Below are positions 8,851 through 17,316 of a stretch of 51,972 bases of DNA, in pieces. Origin of the DNA: Streptomyces sp. SID10853 (lineage in GTDB: Bacteria; Actinomycetota; Actinomycetes; Streptomycetales; Streptomycetaceae); assembly GCF_010548145.1 (NCBI RefSeq), contig NZ_JAAGLN010000018.1, positions 1 to 51,972 of the forward strand, given 5' to 3'. The notes beneath the pieces were generated by a model that saw only the letters and a program-made list of their open reading frames with translations, searched no databases and was not told the origin of the DNA. The translations under genes were made by a program, and so were the position numbers. Position 1 is the first letter of the stretch; each line of letters begins with the position of its first letter.

Positions 8851-8885
8851 GTACGCCCCCGGCGTCCGTGACGTCGAGGGCGTAC
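8851..8885. terminator. Hairpin between convergent marR and M20 genes
   Basis: GTACGCCC (8851-8858) pairs with 8878-8885, and a nested CGTC/GACG stem (8863-8866 with 8870-8873) fills the loop. Position between two stop codons suggests bidirectional termination. Confidence 0.5.
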
Positions 8886-8921
8886 GCGATGACGGGCCGG
8901 TGCGGGCCCGCGGCAGGGCGG

Positions 8922-10259
8922 TCAGGCGCTCTGCCAGAGCCGGGTCATGACCCGTACACCGAACCGCAGCCCTTCGAGCGGCACCCGCTCGTCCACTCCG
9001 TGGAAGAGCCGCCCGTAGTTCAGGTCGTGCGGCAGCTTGAGCCCCTTGAAGCCGAAGCAGCGGATGCCCAGGTGGGTGAATGCCTTGGCGTCCGTACCGC
9101 CCGGATTGCAGTACGGCACCGGGTGGCCGTCCGGGTCCTCGGCGCGCACCGCGTCGCACATCGCGTCGACCAGCGGACCGTCGAAGGTGGTCTCCATCGC
9201 GAGGTCGTGGTTGACCCACTCCCGGCTGACCGACGGCAGCAGCAGGGCGTCGATGGCGTCGATCAGCTCCTGCTCGTGACCGGGCAGGAAGCGGCCGTCG
9301 ACCCGGGCCGTGGCCCGGCCGGGGATGACGTTCGTCTGGTAGCCGGCCTGGAACATGGTGGGGTTCGCGGAGTTGCGCAGCACCACCTGCATGAAGTCCG
9401 ACACCGGGCCGAGCCGGGCGAGGCTGCCCTCGATGTCGTCCTCGTCGAACTCGACACCGTAGAGCCGGGCGGCCTCGGCGAGCAGGGCCCGCACCGGTTC
9501 GATGAGCCGGACGGGGAAGGTGTGCCGGCCGATGCGGGTGAGGGACTCGGCCAGATCGGTGACGGCGTTCTCGTCGTTGGGCGATGAGCCGTGCCCGGCC
9601 CGGCCGGTGGCGGTCAGCTCCATCCAGGCCATGCCACGCTGGGCGTTCTCGATCGGGTAGAGCCTGCGGGTGTCGTCGATGGCGAAGGAGAAGCCGCCGC
9701 CCTCGCCGATCGCCTCGGTGACCCCTGCGAACAGCTCGGGCCGGTGCTCGACGAGCCAGTGACCGCCGAACTTGCCGCCCGCCTCCTCGTCAGCGAGGAA
9801 GGCCAGCACCAGGTCCCGGGAGGGCCGGGTGCCCGTCCGGGCGAAGTGCCGGGCGGTGGCCAGCATGACGGCCACCGTGTCCTTCATGTCGATGGCGCCG
9901 CGGCCCCAGAGATACCCGTCGCGGATCTCTCCGGAGAACGGCGGCACCTGCCACTCGGAGGCGTCGGCCGGTACGACGTCGAGGTGGCCGTGGACCATCA
10001 GCGCGCCGCGCTCGCGGTCGGCGCCCTCGATCCGGGCGATGACGCTGGCACGTCCCGGGGCGCTCTCGATCAGCTCGGAGTCGATACCGGCCTCGGCCAG
10101 CTTGGTCACGACCCAGTCGGCGCAGGCGCGTTCGTTGCTGATGGGGTTGGAGGTGTCGAAGCGGATCAGCTCGGCGCAGAGGTCGATCACCTCGCGCTGT
10201 GCCTCTTCGGACGCGGGGACCGGTCCGGCCGCCGCGGTTTCGCTGTCGGGGGTGTTCAT
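8922..10259 (-). CDS. M20-family metallopeptidase/amidohydrolase
   Basis: 445 residues. The di-zinc peptidase motifs are present: HGHLDVVP (first His ligand and Asp), the DEEAGG catalytic and bridging Glu region, and a C-terminal GGTDAKAF block before the last His region. These enzymes (ArgE/DapE/CPG2/Acy1 family) hydrolyse N-acyl amino acids or dipeptides in the cytoplasm. The ATG at 10259 overlaps the permease stop (ATGA), so it is translated with the permease. The frame remains open upstream into the permease gene but that extension is a shadow. The operon permease-M20 with DUF1177 suggests uptake and hydrolysis of one specific amide or peptide. Confidence 0.9.
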   Translation of the reverse strand: MNTPDSETAAAGPVPASEEAQREVIDLCAELIRFDTSNPISNERACADWVVTKLAEAGIDSELIESAPGRASVIARIEGADRERGALMVHGHLDVVPADASEWQVPPFSGEIRDGYLWGRGAIDMKDTVAVMLATARHFARTGTRPSRDLVLAFLADEEAGGKFGGHWLVEHRPELFAGVTEAIGEGGGFSFAIDDTRRLYPIENAQRGMAWMELTATGRAGHGSSPNDENAVTDLAESLTRIGRHTFPVRLIEPVRALLAEAARLYGVEFDEDDIEGSLARLGPVSDFMQVVLRNSANPTMFQAGYQTNVIPGRATARVDGRFLPGHEQELIDAIDALLLPSVSREWVNHDLAMETTFDGPLVDAMCDAVRAEDPDGHPVPYCNPGGTDAKAFTHLGIRCFGFKGLKLPHDLNYGRLFHGVDERVPLEGLRFGVRVMTRLWQSA

Positions 10260-11632
10260 GCCGCTCCCACGGGGGTGTTGTTGTCGGCGACGGGGAGGTC
10301 GGGGGCGGTCTCCAGCGTCGATGTGCCGTACGGCTTGATCCAGCCCAGCAGGCCCAGCGCCGCGTACAGCACGAACGCGGTGATCAGCGAGTTGAGTGCG
10401 GGGATGCCGCCGTCGTAGAACTTGCCGACGCAGAACGCCGCGATCCAGATGACCAGGGACATCGGGACCCAGGTGGGCGAGGTGGCCGGCAGGGTCTGGG
10501 CCTCGCGGGTCTCGTCCAGTGGCTTGCGCATCCGCCGGACGATCCAGTACTCGGCCACGATGATCCCGCCGATCGGCGGGATGGCGACACCCAGCAGGGA
10601 CAGGAAGTCGGTGAAGTGGGTCATGATGCCGACCGCGGACAGCAGGGTGCCCGCGAGCCCCAGCACGATGGTGACCACACCGCGGTGCAGGCGCTTGCCG
10701 AAGACGACCTGGAAGAAGTTGACGACGCCGAGCGAGGAGCCGTACAGGTTCCAGTCGTTGACCTTGGCCGTGGACATCAGGACCACGATGACGCCGATCG
10801 CACCCGAGGTGCTCAGCACGATGTGCGAGACCTGGTCGCTCTTCACGAGGTGGCCGAGCAGGACGCCCGTCATACCGACGATGTACTCGGAGAGGATCAT
10901 CGACGAAGCGCTCTGCAGGAAGACGTGCGAGCCCTTCCTGTTGAAGCGGGTCATCTCCGGCGCGACGATCGCACCCGTCATGAAGCCGCCCGCGATGGCG
11001 GTGGCGGCCACCGCCAGCGAGATGTGCTGGGCCGGCGCCGGCGAGTGGACCAGGTCCATGAAGGAGTGCTTGGTCAGGGTGGAGATGACCGACCAGGCGA
11101 CCAGCGCGAAGAACAGCGGCGTGACGATCTTGGCGAAGACGGCCATGTACTTGAAGCCGAAGATCACCAGGAGCGTGACCGCCAGCCCCGCGAGCACACA
11201 CCACATCCAGGAGGGCCCGCCGACCAGCGAGGAGACGCTGTCCCCGAAGATCGTGTTCTGTACGCCGAACCAGCCCACCAGGCTGACCGCGATGACGAAG
11301 CTGACCAGCGCCGAGCCGTTGCGGCCGAAGCCGACCCAGCGGGTGAGCAGCGGCGTCGCCAGTCCCTCGCGCATTCCGGCCAGGCCGATGGCGAAGATGA
11401 CGATCTCCAGGGTCACCGCGCCCAGCGTGAAGGCGAGGAACGCCTGGCCGAAGGTCATCCCGACGCCGATGGTGGCGCCGAGCGTGAACTGGGAGATGGA
11501 CCCGGACTGGGCCAGCCACTGGAGCAGCATGCTGCCGAAGCCGAAGCGCTTGTCGCGCGGGACGCGGGAGAGCGCGTAGTCGTCGCTGCCGATGCCCTTG
11601 GTGACTGCGTCAGCGGGTGGTGAAGTAGCCAT
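10256..11632 (-). CDS. NCS1/cytosine-permease-like transporter
   Basis: 458 residues with about twelve hydrophobic spans and a charged N-terminus (DDYALSRVPRDKRFG) resembling the codB/purine-cytosine permease branch of the NCS1 family (Na+ or H+ symporters for nucleobases, hydantoins and related rings). The fold call is firm from the hydrophobic pattern and the PPIGGIIVAEY segment near residue 350; the substrate is not. Its neighbours are an M20 hydrolase and DUF1177, not cytosine deaminase, so a cyclic amide or small peptide is more likely than cytosine. Its ATG abuts the DUF1177 stop and its own stop overlaps the M20 start. Confidence 0.85.
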   Translation of the reverse strand: MATSPPADAVTKGIGSDDYALSRVPRDKRFGFGSMLLQWLAQSGSISQFTLGATIGVGMTFGQAFLAFTLGAVTLEIVIFAIGLAGMREGLATPLLTRWVGFGRNGSALVSFVIAVSLVGWFGVQNTIFGDSVSSLVGGPSWMWCVLAGLAVTLLVIFGFKYMAVFAKIVTPLFFALVAWSVISTLTKHSFMDLVHSPAPAQHISLAVAATAIAGGFMTGAIVAPEMTRFNRKGSHVFLQSASSMILSEYIVGMTGVLLGHLVKSDQVSHIVLSTSGAIGVIVVLMSTAKVNDWNLYGSSLGVVNFFQVVFGKRLHRGVVTIVLGLAGTLLSAVGIMTHFTDFLSLLGVAIPPIGGIIVAEYWIVRRMRKPLDETREAQTLPATSPTWVPMSLVIWIAAFCVGKFYDGGIPALNSLITAFVLYAALGLLGWIKPYGTSTLETAPDLPVADNNTPVGAA

Positions 11633-12586
11633 TCATGACTCCCTGGGCGGGCGGCCGAGGGTCTGCAGGTGCGACAGCGACCCATAGCGGTTGACGAGGT
11701 TGTCGAACTCCACCGCGTCGTGGAAGTCCAGTTGCCCGCCGGCGTAGACCTTGGCGGTCTCGACGGCGAAGCGGGCGGCGGACGCGATGTCCGTCTCATG
11801 GCTCGCGCCCGTCTGGCATCCGGGCACCGCGGCAGCCGACGTGATAGCGAGGCCGACGACCGGAGCGGCGGTCGCCGTGGCAGGCTGCAGGATCGAATTG
11901 ATGTGGTGTGCCCCATTACCGTACGGAGTGATGTCCTGTGTCGTCACGGGGTAAGTGACCAACGGCTCACCCGTCACGACGGCGAGCAGCTCGCCGAGCT
12001 GCTCGCTCACCCGCAGCACCCACCCCTCCTTGACGGTGGGCGACAGGGCGAGGCCCTTGTGGTTGATGATGCGGTTGCCCTTGGTGGTGTCGATGGAGAG
12101 CACCGCCTCCATCTCGTCCGTCACCTCGTGGCGGTTCATGGTGGCGATGTCCACGGGCGAGCCCATGAACGGCACCGGGTCGTGCGGCTCGGTGGGCGCG
12201 TCCGGGCAGATGTGGGTCGCCACGATCACGTCACCGGGCAGGATGTCGCCCCGGCGGCGCATGTCGAGGAGTTTGGCGGCCGTGGCCAGTGCGGCGGCCG
12301 CGCCGTCGGCGTCCGATACGAGGCCGGTCACCTCGGGCCTGGCGCCCACTCCGCCGAGCCGCCCGACCACACCGAGGGTGCGGGCCGTGCCGCCCGACGA
12401 CCGGCCGCGGCTGCCCGGGATGCGGATCTGCACGAAGTCGGTGGATCCGCGCTCCCCTGCCACCGTGGTGACCCCGGCGCCCGACCCCTCGGGACCCGCC
12501 ACCGCGTCGAGGTACTCGACGACGCGCTTACCGTCGGCCGCGGGATCGTCCAGCAGATCCACGATGTCCAGGACGTACTTCAACAT
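11633..12586 (-). CDS. DUF1177 family protein, first gene of the catabolic operon
   Basis: 317 residues from ATG 12586 (AAAGG upstream). The start MLKYVLDIVDLLDDPAADG, the central ATHICPDAPTEPHDPVPFM and the HETD stretch near the C-terminus are typical of DUF1177. Several conserved His/Asp residues (THICPD, PHDP, NGAHHIN, SHETD) could bind a metal, but no biochemical function is known to me. The family often occurs beside transport and amidohydrolase genes. A much longer upstream open frame overlaps the divergent IclR gene and is rejected. Confidence 0.8.
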   Translation of the reverse strand: MLKYVLDIVDLLDDPAADGKRVVEYLDAVAGPEGSGAGVTTVAGERGSTDFVQIRIPGSRGRSSGGTARTLGVVGRLGGVGARPEVTGLVSDADGAAAALATAAKLLDMRRRGDILPGDVIVATHICPDAPTEPHDPVPFMGSPVDIATMNRHEVTDEMEAVLSIDTTKGNRIINHKGLALSPTVKEGWVLRVSEQLGELLAVVTGEPLVTYPVTTQDITPYGNGAHHINSILQPATATAAPVVGLAITSAAAVPGCQTGASHETDIASAARFAVETAKVYAGGQLDFHDAVEFDNLVNRYGSLSHLQTLGRPPRES

Positions 12587-12659
12587 GAGGGGCCTTTCTC
12601 GCTGCGTCAGCACCCGCTGAGTTCCGGGGGTGCTGACAGCAGATTCGGGATCCGATAGC

Positions 12660-12671
12660 GTTGAGCGCAAC
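12660..12671. promoter_or_regulatory. Possible IclR operator in the divergent promoter region
   Basis: Near-palindrome GTTGAGCGCAAC (10 of 12 symmetric) in the 123-bp gap between DUF1177 and the IclR gene, with a further TTGCAA 16 bp downstream in the only AT-rich stretch. Weak evidence from position and symmetry only. Confidence 0.35.
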
Positions 12672-12709
12672 TGTTTCCCTCTATTTGCAATTCGGGTCTG
12701 GATGGTGAG

Positions 12710-13528
12710 ATGACGATGGCCGAGATCGACCTGGACCGTCGCAAGCCCGCGGGCGCGCTGCAGACCGTCGACCGGGCGCTGCTCGTGCTGCTGGCCTTCG
12801 AGCGCACCCGCCCCGACTGGGGGGTGACCGAGGTGGCCGCCGAGTTCGGCTGGGACACCTCCGTCGCCCAGCGCCTGCTGTCGACGCTGGCGGGCCGCGG
12901 CTTCCTGGTCTCCGACCCGGCCACCAGGCGCTACCGCATCGGCCCCGCGGTACTGCGGCTGAGCCGGCAGTGGGAACGCTCGGGCTCGCTGGAGCTGCTG
13001 GCAGGCCCGGTGCTGGAGGAGCTGTGCCGCACCACGGGCGACACCGTGCTGTTCTGTCTGCCGGACAGCTTCCACATGCGCTGTGTGGCGGCGGAGGAGG
13101 GCGAGTCGGGGCCGCTGCGGTACTACCCGCTGATCGGCGAGCTGTATCCGGCGCACGCGGGCGCCACCAGCAAGTCGTACTACGCGTTCCTGCCCGACGA
13201 CCAGCGCCACCGGCTCTTCCGCGCCCGCCCGATGGCCCGCTTCACCGACCGTACGGTCACCGACGCCGACCTGCTGGAGCAGGAGTTCCTGCGCATCCGC
13301 GCCCAGGGGTACGCGTGGACGGTCGGCGAGTACGACAGCGGGATCGCCACGGTCGCCGTTCCGGTGTTCCTCGGCCGGGAGCCGTACGGCAGTCTCAGCC
13401 TCGGCGGCGCCGCGGAGCGCTTCTCCGACGGCCCCGAGCCCCGGCTCGACAGTCTGCGGCAGGCCGCCCAGCTCCTGGAGAAGCGGCTCACCCACCCGCC
13501 CCAGCGCTCCCGCCGGCCGCGCGCCTGA
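12710..13528 (+). CDS. IclR-family transcriptional regulator
   Basis: 272 residues: N-terminal winged HTH (residues ~17-75, with DWGVTEVAAEFGWDTSVAQRLL as helix pair and wing), linker helix, then the ligand-binding domain (~85-255) with the family pattern ...AHAGATSKSYYAFLP and GYAWTVGEYDSGIATVAVPV. Two candidate starts, 12710 and 12716, two codons apart. It is divergent from the DUF1177-permease-M20 operon and 62 bp upstream of pepE, so it probably controls both arms and senses the substrate or its product. Confidence 0.9.
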   Translation: MTMAEIDLDRRKPAGALQTVDRALLVLLAFERTRPDWGVTEVAAEFGWDTSVAQRLLSTLAGRGFLVSDPATRRYRIGPAVLRLSRQWERSGSLELLAGPVLEELCRTTGDTVLFCLPDSFHMRCVAAEEGESGPLRYYPLIGELYPAHAGATSKSYYAFLPDDQRHRLFRARPMARFTDRTVTDADLLEQEFLRIRAQGYAWTVGEYDSGIATVAVPVFLGREPYGSLSLGGAAERFSDGPEPRLDSLRQAAQLLEKRLTHPPQRSRRPRA

Positions 13529-13590
13529 CCCCACCCCCGTCAGACCGAACTACCCCTTCCCCACTGTCCCTTCACTGAAAGAGCGCCATC

Positions 13591-14319
13591 GTGAATCTGC
13601 TGCTGCTGTCCAACTCCACCCAGTACGGGCGCGGTTACCTGGAACACGCCCTGGACACCGTCACCGGCTTCCTGCCGCGGGGCGCCAGGCTCGCCTTCGT
13701 CCCCTACGCCCTGGCCGACCACGACACGTACACCGCACGCGTGCGCGGCGCGCTGGAGCCGGCCGGGATCTCGGTGCGCGGGGTCCACGAGAGCGGCGAC
13801 CCGCTGGCCGAACTGGCCGCAGCGAATGCCGTGTTCATCGGCGGCGGGAACTCCTTCCGGCTGCTGAGTGCCCTGTACCGTACGGGTCTGCGCGAGGCCG
13901 TACGCGACGCGGTGCGCGGCGGACTCCCCTATATGGGCGCCAGCGCCGGCACCAACATGGCCGCCCCCACCCTCCGCACCTCGAACGACATGCCCATCGT
14001 GCAGCCGCCGTCCTTCGACACACTCGGCCTTGTGCCGTTCCAGATCAACCCGCATTACCTCGACCCCGACCCGGGCAGCACGCACAAGGGCGAGACGCGC
14101 GCCGAGCGGCTGACCGAGTTCCTGGAGGAGAACGACGTACCCGTACTGGGCCTGCGCGAGGGCAGCTGGCTGCGGGTGGACGGACCGGCGGCGACGCTCG
14201 CAGGGGAACGCCCGGGTGTCCTGTTCACCCGGGGAGCGCCCGCCCGCGAGCTGCCGGTGGAATCCGACCTCTCCGGACTGCTCACCACCGAGCCCCGCTT
14301 CGACTCCCCGGCGTCCTGA
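13591..14319 (+). CDS. pepE: PepE-type alpha-aspartyl dipeptidase (S51)
   Basis: 242 residues from a GTG with GAAAGAG upstream. The catalytic serine lies in GASAGTN (Ser118), with Asp133 (SNDMP) and His155 (NPHY); spacings of 15 and 22 match the Ser120/Asp135/His157 triad of Salmonella PepE exactly. PepE cleaves Asp-X dipeptides in the cytoplasm. It follows the IclR gene closely and is opposite an M20/NCS1/DUF1177 operon, so it may complete degradation of an aspartyl-containing compound. Tandem hairpins follow it. Confidence 0.92.
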   Translation: MNLLLLSNSTQYGRGYLEHALDTVTGFLPRGARLAFVPYALADHDTYTARVRGALEPAGISVRGVHESGDPLAELAAANAVFIGGGNSFRLLSALYRTGLREAVRDAVRGGLPYMGASAGTNMAAPTLRTSNDMPIVQPPSFDTLGLVPFQINPHYLDPDPGSTHKGETRAERLTEFLEENDVPVLGLREGSWLRVDGPAATLAGERPGVLFTRGAPARELPVESDLSGLLTTEPRFDSPAS

Positions 14320-14371
14320 GACTCCCCGGCGTCCTGAGCACGCCCACCGTGTGAACACAGGCACTGGCTGA

Positions 14372-14424
14372 GGGGCCGGACTCCGCGTCCGGCCCCGGAC
14401 GGCCGGGGCCGGGCCCGGCCGTCC
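14372..14424 (+). terminator. Tandem terminator hairpins after pepE
   Basis: First stem 10 bp (14372-14381 with 14387-14396, 5-nt loop) and second stem 11 bp (14397-14407 with 14414-14424, 6-nt loop), both perfect and directly adjacent, about 50 bp after the pepE stop. Confidence 0.8.
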
Positions 14425-14488
14425 GGGGCCACGGTCCGTTCAAGCGGACGTCACCCGCCATCCATGATTTGGCTCCCCCCTGGGCACC

Positions 14489-14515
14489 GTCTACAGTCCG
14501 TCTACAGTCCTGTAG
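14489..14515. promoter_or_regulatory. Direct-repeat plus palindrome element upstream of the PAP2 gene
   Basis: GTCTACAGTCC occurs twice in tandem (14489-14499 and 14500-14510) and the second copy runs into the palindrome CTACAG-TC-CTGTAG (14502-14515). It is about 75 bp before the PAP2 start, where a promoter is expected. Likely a regulator site of unknown class. Confidence 0.55.
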
Positions 14516-14590
14516 ATCCATTCAGACCGTGGATGCCGTACGTCTCCCGCGGAGCATGGCAGCCCCGGCCGAGCCTGAGAGTTCCGCCTG

Positions 14591-15238
14591 ATGACTGCTG
14601 TCTCCCCGGTGCCGCTGGCCTTCAACGGCTCACACATCGACGGTTCGCTGTTCACCACCGTCACGGACTTCGCACGTGACACCCGGTGGCTGAACGCTCC
14701 GCTGGAATCGTGGACCAACATCGGCCTCGGCGTGTTCGCGGTCCTCATGGTCGTCGGATGGTGGCAGGCCCGGCGGCGCGACAGTGCGTCGATGGCTCTC
14801 GCGCTGGCCGTGCCGGTGAGCGTCGTGGTCGCCTTCGCCGTGGCCGAGGTGGTGAAGAAGCTCGTGTCGGAGGTGCGGCCCTGCCGCTCGATGCCGCACG
14901 CGTTCATCGTCGAGACCTGCCCGGTGCCGTCCGACTTCGCCTTCCCCAGCGGCCACACCACGACGGCCGCGGCGACCGTGGCGGCCCTTTACCTGCTGAA
15001 CCGGAAGCTGAGCGCCATCGCCGCCGTCTTCGCGCTCTTCGAGGCGTTCACCCGCGTCTATGTGGGCGCCCACTACCCCCACGACGTGCTCGGCTCGGCC
15101 ATCCTCGCCCTGCCCGTCGCGTTCCTGACCAGCCTGGCTCTGCGCCGCCTCGCCACCCCGCTGGTCGAGCGGCTGCGGACCGGGGTGCTGGCCCCCGTCC
15201 TGACCGCGGGACCTGCCGGGTCCCACGCGGCGGGCTGA
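14591..15238 (+). CDS. PAP2-superfamily membrane phosphatase
   Basis: 215 residues with five to six hydrophobic spans. The three phosphatase signatures are complete: KKLVSEVRP (KX6RP), PSGH, and TRVYVGAHYPHD (a variant of SRXXXGXHXXXD with Thr for the first Ser). Active site faces the outside; usual substrates are undecaprenyl diphosphate or lipid phosphates. UppP/BcrC-like recycling of the cell-wall carrier is one possibility; other PAP2 roles cannot be excluded. Stands alone with its own promoter region and converges on the crcB genes. Confidence 0.88.
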   Translation: MTAVSPVPLAFNGSHIDGSLFTTVTDFARDTRWLNAPLESWTNIGLGVFAVLMVVGWWQARRRDSASMALALAVPVSVVVAFAVAEVVKKLVSEVRPCRSMPHAFIVETCPVPSDFAFPSGHTTTAAATVAALYLLNRKLSAIAAVFALFEAFTRVYVGAHYPHDVLGSAILALPVAFLTSLALRRLATPLVERLRTGVLAPVLTAGPAGSHAAG

Positions 15239-15285
15239 CACGGCCGGTCGGACGACCGCCCCATCGGTCCTCCGGCGGGAGCGCC

Positions 15286-15660
15286 TCAGCCCCAGAACGC
15301 CTGGGCCAGGGACGCTCCCACGAAGGCCGCGCCCAGCCCTGCCACCACACTCGCCGTGACATTGGCCGCGGCGAAGAAGCGGGCGCCGTCCTGCGCCAGC
15401 CGCAATGTCTCGTACGAGAACGTCGAGTACGTCGACAACGCCCCGCAGAGCCCCGTACCGATGAGCAGCTGCACCTGGGACGACGCGGCCCCTGCGGCGA
15501 CCGCGCCGGTGACCAGACCCAGGACCAGACAGGCCGAGACATTGACCGCGAAGGTCCCCCAGGGGAAGACGGTGTCGTGCGACGCCTGCACCCTGCGGTC
15601 GGTGAGATAGCGCAGCGGGGCGCCGACCGCTGCCCCCACGATCACCAGCAGCCAGTTCAA
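15286..15660 (-). CDS. crcB: Fluoride channel subunit CrcB/Fluc (first of pair, downstream)
   Basis: 124 residues, four spans, the standard Fluc length. The conserved pore segments are visible: [11 protein letters not shown] in helix 1, the NVSACLVLG Asn in helix 2 and [20 protein letters not shown] region ([15 protein letters not shown]) carrying the Na+ and phenylalanine-box segment in helix 3. Exports fluoride through a dual-topology dimer. Its start overlaps the preceding crcB stop by 4 bp; two genes in tandem suggest an obligate heterodimer. Confidence 0.95.
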   Translation of the reverse strand: MNWLLVIVGAAVGAPLRYLTDRRVQASHDTVFPWGTFAVNVSACLVLGLVTGAVAAGAASSQVQLLIGTGLCGALSTYSTFSYETLRLAQDGARFFAAANVTASVVAGLGAAFVGASLAQAFWG

Positions 15661-16211
15661 CGTTCCTCCTCGTCACGGCCGGTACCTCCGGCGCTCCCAC
15701 TGATGTGCGCTGTGGCCCGCCGTCGCCCCGCGACGAGACGCCGGGTCAGGGTGGACGTGGCCCAGACGGCGGCAAGCGCGGCCAGCAGTGTCAGCGCCAG
15801 ACCGGCCAGCGCGGTACGGGCGTGGCCGCCGTTGACCAGCCCCTGGATGTCCACGGCGTAGGTGGAGAAGGTGGTGAAGCCGCCCAGGACCCCGGTGGCG
15901 AAGAAGGGGCGTACGAGCCGGTGCACCGACCTCGCCTCGGTGATGAGCGCCATGAACACGCCGATGACCGCGCAGCCCACGGCGTTGACCACGAGGGTCG
16001 TCCAGGGAAAGGCCCCGCCTGCTGTGGGCCACAGGAGCGCGGCGCCGTACCGTGCGGACGCGCCGGCCGCCCCGCCGAACGAGACAGCCGCCAGGACCGG
16101 CCACTGGGCGGCCCGCGCTCCGTCGCGCTGCGCGGGAATGGCAGTACCTGTGCCGGGGTTCGAGCTGACGGGGTCGTCGTCCACCGTCGGGGCGTGGGCC
16201 TCTGTCGTCAC
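15657..16211 (-). CDS. crcB: Fluoride channel subunit CrcB/Fluc (second paralogue, upstream, extended)
   Basis: 184 residues; the Fluc core ([40 protein letters not shown]) is flanked by a ~45-residue polar N-terminal extension and a ~25-residue C-terminal tail. GTG start with AGGAG 6 nt upstream. First gene of the two-gene operon. The two products differ enough that each probably takes a fixed opposite orientation in the membrane. A candidate fluoride riboswitch lies in the leader. Confidence 0.94.
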   Translation of the reverse strand: MTTEAHAPTVDDDPVSSNPGTGTAIPAQRDGARAAQWPVLAAVSFGGAAGASARYGAALLWPTAGGAFPWTTLVVNAVGCAVIGVFMALITEARSVHRLVRPFFATGVLGGFTTFSTYAVDIQGLVNGGHARTALAGLALTLLAALAAVWATSTLTRRLVAGRRRATAHISGSAGGTGRDEEER

Positions 16212-16234
16212 GTGGTTCTCCTACTCGGCGGTCA

Positions 16235-16293
16235 CCGCACGCACCGGGCGCGCGTCATCGCAAGTAGGGACCGTTGGCGGCACCATCGCCGCA
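16235..16293 (-). ncRNA. Candidate (degenerate) fluoride riboswitch in the crcB leader
   Basis: On the minus strand 16290-16276 reads GGCGATGGTGCCGCC, very close to the GGCGAUGGNGUUCGCC hairpin that opens crcB motif RNAs, followed by AAC and then, 13 nt later, GATGACGC. The loop GGTGC can pair with a downstream GCGCC (one G-U), as the riboswitch pseudoknot requires. It sits 24-80 nt before the crcB start. The middle stem is poor and the usual CCUAC end is absent, so either a divergent class or decay is possible. Confidence 0.42.
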
Positions 16294-16545
16294 GTTCGGG
16301 TACGGCGGGCCCCACCGCCGTACGGGAGACCACCGGCCTCCCGATCTTCCTGATCATACCGTGGCCGGTCACAGCCCGCAGCGGGCGCCTGCGGCCCGGG
16401 AGGTAGCGTCGCCGTAGTGCGGATCAGCGCGGCGGCTGACAGCCTCGGACACCACGGCCGCGCTCGCTCGGGGCCGCGAACAGCGCTGACGGACCATGAC
16501 GGCAGGGACCTGGTGGCAGGGCCGTGGCGGCAGGGAGGAGACACG

Positions 16546-17298
16546 GTGGGCACGATCACCGACTGGCTGTCCGGGCTGTCCGGGGCCGCGGTCTACGCCG
16601 TCGTCGCCGCTCTGGTCTTCTGCGAGGACGCGCTGTTCTTCGGCTTCGTCATCCCTGGCGAGAGCGCTGCCGTCATCGGGGGCGTCCTGGCCGCGCAGCA
16701 CCAGGTGTCCGTCTACTGGCTCGCCCTCATCGTGGTGGCAGCGGCCATCGCCGGGGACTCCGTCGGATACGAGATCGGCCACCGGTTCGGCCCGCGGCTG
16801 CTGGCGGCGCGATCCCTGCGCCGCCACCAGGACGGCATCGAATCCGCCCGGGACCTGATCCGCCGCCGAGGCCCGGTGGCCGTGTTCCTGGGCCGTTTCG
16901 TGGCGTTCTTCCGCGCGGTCATGCCGGCGCTCGCGGGCGCTTCCGGCATGCGGTACCGCACCTTCCTCCTGTTCAACGCGCTCGGCGGACTCGTCTGGGG
17001 TGTGGGCTTCACGCTGATCGGCTACGCAGCGGGCAACGCGTACAGCAGCATCGAGCACTTCGTCGGCCGGGGCGCCGCGCTGCTGTTCGTGGGGCTGGTC
17101 GTGGTCGTGCTGGTCGTCAGGTACGTCCGACGGCGCCGCAGGGGTGGCCAGGAGACCCAGGACCCTCAAGGCTCCGAAGACTCCCAGAGCCCCGAAGGCC
17201 CCGAGGCTCCTGAGAACCACGGAGGCGACGGGGCGTCCGTGGAATCGGACGACGACGGCGCCGCCGGCCCCACCGGCACCGCGCACCCGGGCGACTGA
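16546..17298 (+). CDS. DedA-family membrane protein
   Basis: About 250 residues from GTG 16546, chosen because GGGAGGAG lies 6-8 nt upstream; the frame is open to 16417 but that part is hydrophilic and atypical. Contains the DedA/SNARE-associated core: acidic ENDALFFGFVIPGE-like segment (EDALFFGFVIPGE) near residue 25, then GDSVGYEIGHRFG and GRFVAFFRAVMPALAGASGM with the essential arginines, then two spans. DedA proteins act as lipid-carrier flippases (undecaprenyl phosphate) or maintain membrane potential. The C-terminal ~60 residues are acidic and low-complexity. Divergent from crcB; converges with the PP2C gene 18 bp away. Confidence 0.9.
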   Translation: MGTITDWLSGLSGAAVYAVVAALVFCEDALFFGFVIPGESAAVIGGVLAAQHQVSVYWLALIVVAAAIAGDSVGYEIGHRFGPRLLAARSLRRHQDGIESARDLIRRRGPVAVFLGRFVAFFRAVMPALAGASGMRYRTFLLFNALGGLVWGVGFTLIGYAAGNAYSSIEHFVGRGAALLFVGLVVVVLVVRYVRRRRRGGQETQDPQGSEDSQSPEGPEAPENHGGDGASVESDDDGAAGPTGTAHPGD

Positions 17299-17316
17299 GC
17301 GGCCGGGCCCGGCGCC

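Noticed and set aside
10260..11519. N-terminal extension of the M20 gene into the permease
   Set aside because: The extension is an alternative frame of the permease; the ATG at 10259 begins a normal M20 protein and overlaps the permease stop.
10256..11632. Cytosine permease codB with cytosine metabolism
   Set aside because: No cytosine deaminase or nucleobase gene is nearby; only the transporter family is supported.
12587..13534. Extension of the DUF1177 frame to 13534
   Set aside because: It lies opposite the IclR gene; DUF1177 homology begins at MLKYVLD with a ribosome site.
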